DNA of 15,154 nucleotides, taken from positions 1-15,154 of the forward strand of contig CAYJLC010000047.1 of assembly GCA_964370735.1 (NCBI GenBank). Reading direction: 5' to 3'. This document shows positions 13,222-15,154 of this stretch, piece after piece. The notes under the pieces are model-generated. The model ran no database searches. It was not told where the DNA came from and saw only the letters and a program-made list of their open reading frames with translations. Numbering within the stretch: position 1 is the stretch's first letter; each line of letters opens with the position of its first letter. Position numbers and translations under genes: made by a program. Source of the DNA: CAYJLC01 sp964370735 (GTDB lineage: Bacteria; Bacillota; Clostridia; Oscillospirales; Butyricicoccaceae).

Positions 13222-13950
13222 ATGATTTTTATAACTTCAAACAACATAAATGATAACGTTATTACAATTAAAGACCAAGACCATTTGCACTTATCGAAAG
13301 TTCTTAGAACAAAAATTGGTGAAAAAATAGTTGCGTGTGACGAGAAAATAGTGTATAATATAAAAGTTACTGAAATCACAAAAAGTGAAACAATTTGCGA
13401 AATTCTTTCAAAAGAGGTAGTAACAGAGGAGATTTCTCCGAAAATTTTTGTCTATGCGTCTTTAACAAAAGGCGATAAAATGGAGCTTGTTACCCAAAAA
13501 GTCACTGAACTCGGCGCTTATTCTATAATTCCGTTTTCTTCAAATCGTTCCATTGTGAAAATAGATGAAAAATCAAAAGAAAAAAAGATTTCAAGGCTAC
13601 AAACCATCGCAAAAGAAGCTTCGAACCAATGCAAAAGCTTTTTTGTGCCGAAAATTTTAGATATTTTATCTTTTGATGAGATGATTTCTCATATAAATGA
13701 TAAAGATATCGCGATTGTTTTATATGAAAATGAACAAAAATCTTCTTTTAAAGAGTTGATTTCAAAAAATGATTTTGAAACTATCGCAATAATTATCGGT
13801 CCCGAAGGTGGTTTTGAGGAACAAGAAATCGAAAAAATCGTCAAAAGTGGTGGGTTTGTTGCTACTTTAGGCAAAAGAATTTTACGCGCAGAAACTGCAC
13901 CTATCGCTTGTGTTTCTGCTATATTATATGAAAAAAATAAATTATCTTAA
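13222..13950 (+). CDS. rsmE: 16S rRNA (uracil(1498)-N3)-methyltransferase
   Basis: RsmE methylates N3 of U1498 of 16S rRNA. The 242-residue protein has the N-terminal PUA-like part with HLSKVLRTKIGEKI (23-36). The SPOUT knot follows: KGDKMELVTQKVTELG (83-98), NRSIV, KEASNQCKSF (131-140), IGPEGGF (192-198) and LRAETAPIA (221-229). Its AAAGGA ribosome binding site lies inside the end of rsmI. RsmI and RsmE both modify the small-subunit decoding region, so co-expression makes sense. In many Bacillota rsmE sits instead near dnaJ-prmA. Confidence 0.96.
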   Translation: MIFITSNNINDNVITIKDQDHLHLSKVLRTKIGEKIVACDEKIVYNIKVTEITKSETICEILSKEVVTEEISPKIFVYASLTKGDKMELVTQKVTELGAYSIIPFSSNRSIVKIDEKSKEKKISRLQTIAKEASNQCKSFFVPKILDILSFDEMISHINDKDIAIVLYENEQKSSFKELISKNDFETIAIIIGPEGGFEEQEIEKIVKSGGFVATLGKRILRAETAPIACVSAILYEKNKLS

Positions 13951-13960
13951 GGAGTTTTAA

Positions 13961-14716
13961 ATGAAAGATAAAAGAGTTTTTGATAAAAAAGTGCAAGATT
14001 TTATAATGTATAAATTACTTATCGTGTATGCGCTGATTGCTTTTGGCATCGCTACAACAATTTGGCTTGGGAATGCAGTTTTTCTTTATCCAAACCAAGT
14101 TTTAGACGGAATTTTCTACTTTAGTATTATAAGCATCCTTGGAATGATTGGCTTTGGTGTCAAAGCTTATTTAGATATCAAGGCAAAAAAAGACATGTCT
14201 ATGAAGTATTTTACATCAATTAATATGTTTTCAATCTTTACCGTTATGTCTGCTTGTGCTGGAATTATCGAATTCGGTGGAATTTTGCACTATGCACCTA
14301 CTTATCTTACTTGGTTTTTAGTTGGTGTCGGCGTTCTTTATTTTATAATGGTTTCGTACAAACGCGATACTTTTACCCTGTTTTTTATGACTATAACTGA
14401 TTTAGCGCTTGTTTTTGTTGCGTGTCAGAATATTGATAATCCGCTTTCTATCGTTGTCGTTGCTACATCTGTTTTATTTTTACTTGCAACTATGCTTGTT
14501 ACAAATAATGCGCGTAAAAATGGTGGAAAAATACTAGGTTTTGAAGTTTTTGACGCAAAAGCTAAGTATACAATCATTAATTTTAACGTTTTAGGGCTAA
14601 TTTCTGTCACTGCTGCATGCGTTATTCTTGCTATTTTAGGCGAAAATTTAGCGTTTGCTATCGGTGGAATCTACTTCACTTTACTTAGCATTTTTGTCGT
14701 TGCAAAAAATATTTAA
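13961..14716 (+). CDS. Uncharacterised eight-segment membrane protein
   Basis: I do not recognise this 251-residue protein. It has a short charged N-terminus (KDKRVFDKKVQDF) and about eight hydrophobic segments (roughly 18-43, 50-71, 86-108, 113-133, 137-155, 162-181, 205-226, 229-249). A charged loop near 182-203 contains NNARKNGGK. There is no signal peptide cleavage site, known transporter motif or catalytic signature by eye. Alternating short loops and the lack of conserved charged residues inside the membrane give no clue to a substrate. An AAGGAG site precedes the ATG by 7 nt, and it starts 10 nt after rsmE, so it is very probably the last gene of that operon. Coding is certain from length, site and composition. 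Confidence 0.85.
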   Translation: MKDKRVFDKKVQDFIMYKLLIVYALIAFGIATTIWLGNAVFLYPNQVLDGIFYFSIISILGMIGFGVKAYLDIKAKKDMSMKYFTSINMFSIFTVMSACAGIIEFGGILHYAPTYLTWFLVGVGVLYFIMVSYKRDTFTLFFMTITDLALVFVACQNIDNPLSIVVVATSVLFLLATMLVTNNARKNGGKILGFEVFDAKAKYTIINFNVLGLISVTAACVILAILGENLAFAIGGIYFTLLSIFVVAKNI

Positions 14717-14734
14717 AAAAATTCAAAAAAAGTG

Positions 14735-14763
14735 TTGACAACTTATTCATGCTGTGATATACT
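14735..14763 (+). promoter_or_regulatory. tRNA operon promoter P1
   Basis: TTGACA (14735-14740) and TATACT (14758-14763) are 17 nt apart, with an A-rich tract upstream. It is the first of three promoters facing the tRNA genes, about 230 nt from tRNA-Met. Confidence 0.85.
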
Positions 14764-14838
14764 ATTAAAGCTGTCGCAAGTACAGAACTTTTATAAAATA
14801 AGCTTTCAAAAAAAGTTTTAAAAAATTAAAAAAAGTTC

Positions 14839-14867
14839 TTGACAAACGATTTTGATTATGATATAAT
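14839..14867 (+). promoter_or_regulatory. tRNA operon promoter P2
   Basis: Perfect TTGACA (14839-14844) and TATAAT (14862-14867) at 17 nt. A/T-tracts resembling UP elements precede it. Its surroundings are repeated at P3, 102 nt downstream. Confidence 0.92.
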
Positions 14868-14940
14868 AGTTAAGCTACCAAGCAAGAGAACGTTTAAAAT
14901 TAAACTTGAAAAAAAGTTTTAAAAATTTTAAAAAAAGTTC

Positions 14941-14969
14941 TTGACAAGCTAAATTAATTATGATATAAT
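14941..14969 (+). promoter_or_regulatory. tRNA operon promoter P3
   Basis: Perfect TTGACA (14941-14946) and TATAAT (14964-14969) at 17 nt. The predicted transcript start, near 14976, is about 18 nt before tRNA-Met. P2 and P3 share GTTCTTGACA, TTATGATATAATA and TTAAGCT. Confidence 0.93.
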
Positions 14970-14993
14970 AATTAAGCTGATTAAAGCAAATAT

Positions 14994-15070
14994 GGCGGCA
15001 TGGCTCAGTTGGCTAGAGCATTCGGTTCATACCCGAACGGTCGTTGGTTCGAGTCCAACTGCCGCTACCA
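14994..15070 (+). tRNA. tRNA-Met (CAT), elongator type
   Basis: A full 77-nt cloverleaf. The acceptor stem GGCGGCA pairs with TGCCGCT (one G.T), the D stem is GCTC/GAGC, and the anticodon stem is TTCGG/CCGAA with CAT at 15028-15030. The T stem is GTTGG/CCAAC, and ACCA is encoded. It lacks the three G-C pairs of an initiator anticodon stem and resembles the elongator tRNA-Met of Bacillus. The isoleucine (lysidine) CAT species is less likely. Confidence 0.95.
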
Positions 15071-15071
15071 C

Positions 15072-15092
15072 AAGAGCTTTTAGCAAGCTCTT
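15072..15092 (+). other. Hairpin between the two tRNA genes
   Basis: AAGAGCTT (15072-15079) pairs perfectly with AAGCTCTT (15085-15092) around TTAGC. With only three Ts after it (one beyond the stem), it is a poor terminator. It is more likely a processing landmark or a partial attenuator, which is inference. Confidence 0.55.
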
Positions 15093-15099
15093 TATATAA

Positions 15100-15154
15100 G
15101 GCCCGTTGGTCAAGCGGTTAAGACTCCGCCCTTTCACGGCGGCATCACGAGTTC
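15100..15154 (+). tRNA. tRNA-Glu (TTC), cut by the window end
   Basis: The 5' acceptor strand GGCCCGT, the D arm, and the anticodon stem CCGCC/GGCGG with loop CTTTCAC (anticodon TTC) are present. The T arm and 3' end lie beyond the window. The sequence closely matches the Bacillota tRNA-Glu pattern. It lies 29 nt after tRNA-Met and is presumably cotranscribed. Confidence 0.93.

Noticed and set aside
14994..15070. tRNA-Ile2 with a CAT anticodon (lysidine type) or initiator tRNA
   Set aside because: The anticodon stem lacks the initiator G-C triplet, and the body matches elongator tRNA-Met. The Ile2 alternative is less likely but cannot be wholly excluded by eye.

Overview
The window looks like the chromosome of a low-G+C, anaerobic, endospore-forming member of the Bacillota, most likely class Clostridia. 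The evidence is a SleB-type spore cortex hydrolase, a PdaB-like deacetylase end, a rubrerythrin, Firmicutes gene order (glmU-prs-pth; trmN6-rsmI-rsmE), strong AGGAGG-type ribosome binding sites, and tRNA genes with encoded CCA. The genus cannot be named from the sequence alone.

Layout. 2-235: C-terminal end of a polysaccharide deacetylase. 358-1293 (minus): ROK-family sugar kinase, divergent from glmS (1464-3287). 3354-4107: a two-gene unit with a small GNAT-type acetyltransferase and a NimA-like flavoprotein, closed by a strong terminator. 4142-4907: a 766-bp gene-free region built almost wholly of repeats. Two 188-nt arms face each other in inverted orientation around two 80-bp tandem units, with three 18-bp tandem copies beside the next gene. 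4908-5924 (minus): an exported protein whose C-terminal half looks like a dead deacetylase domain. 6259-9094: operon of a shortened GlmU, prs, pth and a Cys-rich small protein. 9165-9962: YihY/BrkB membrane protein. 10083-10628: rubrerythrin. 10889-11554 (minus): SleB-like hydrolase with no normal start codon. 11675-14716: operon of trmN6, rsmI, rsmE and an unknown membrane protein. 14735-15154: three tandem consensus promoters reading into tRNA-Met and a cut-off tRNA-Glu.

How it fits together. The housekeeping theme is amino-sugar supply for the cell wall (ROK kinase, GlmS, the acetyltransferase half of GlmU), PRPP synthesis, and translation upkeep (peptidyl-tRNA hydrolase, tRNA and 16S rRNA modification, tRNA genes). 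Cortex and wall enzymes and redox protection suit a sporulating anaerobe.

Most worth a second look: GlmU has lost the hallmark of its uridyltransferase domain; the 4198-4792 palindromic repeat shows substitutions that keep hairpins paired; sleB has a good ribosome binding site but only ATC or ATA at the right distance; and the exported protein at 4908-5924 may carry a pseudo-deacetylase domain. I saw no CRISPR array, transposase, phage gene or recognisable defence system.
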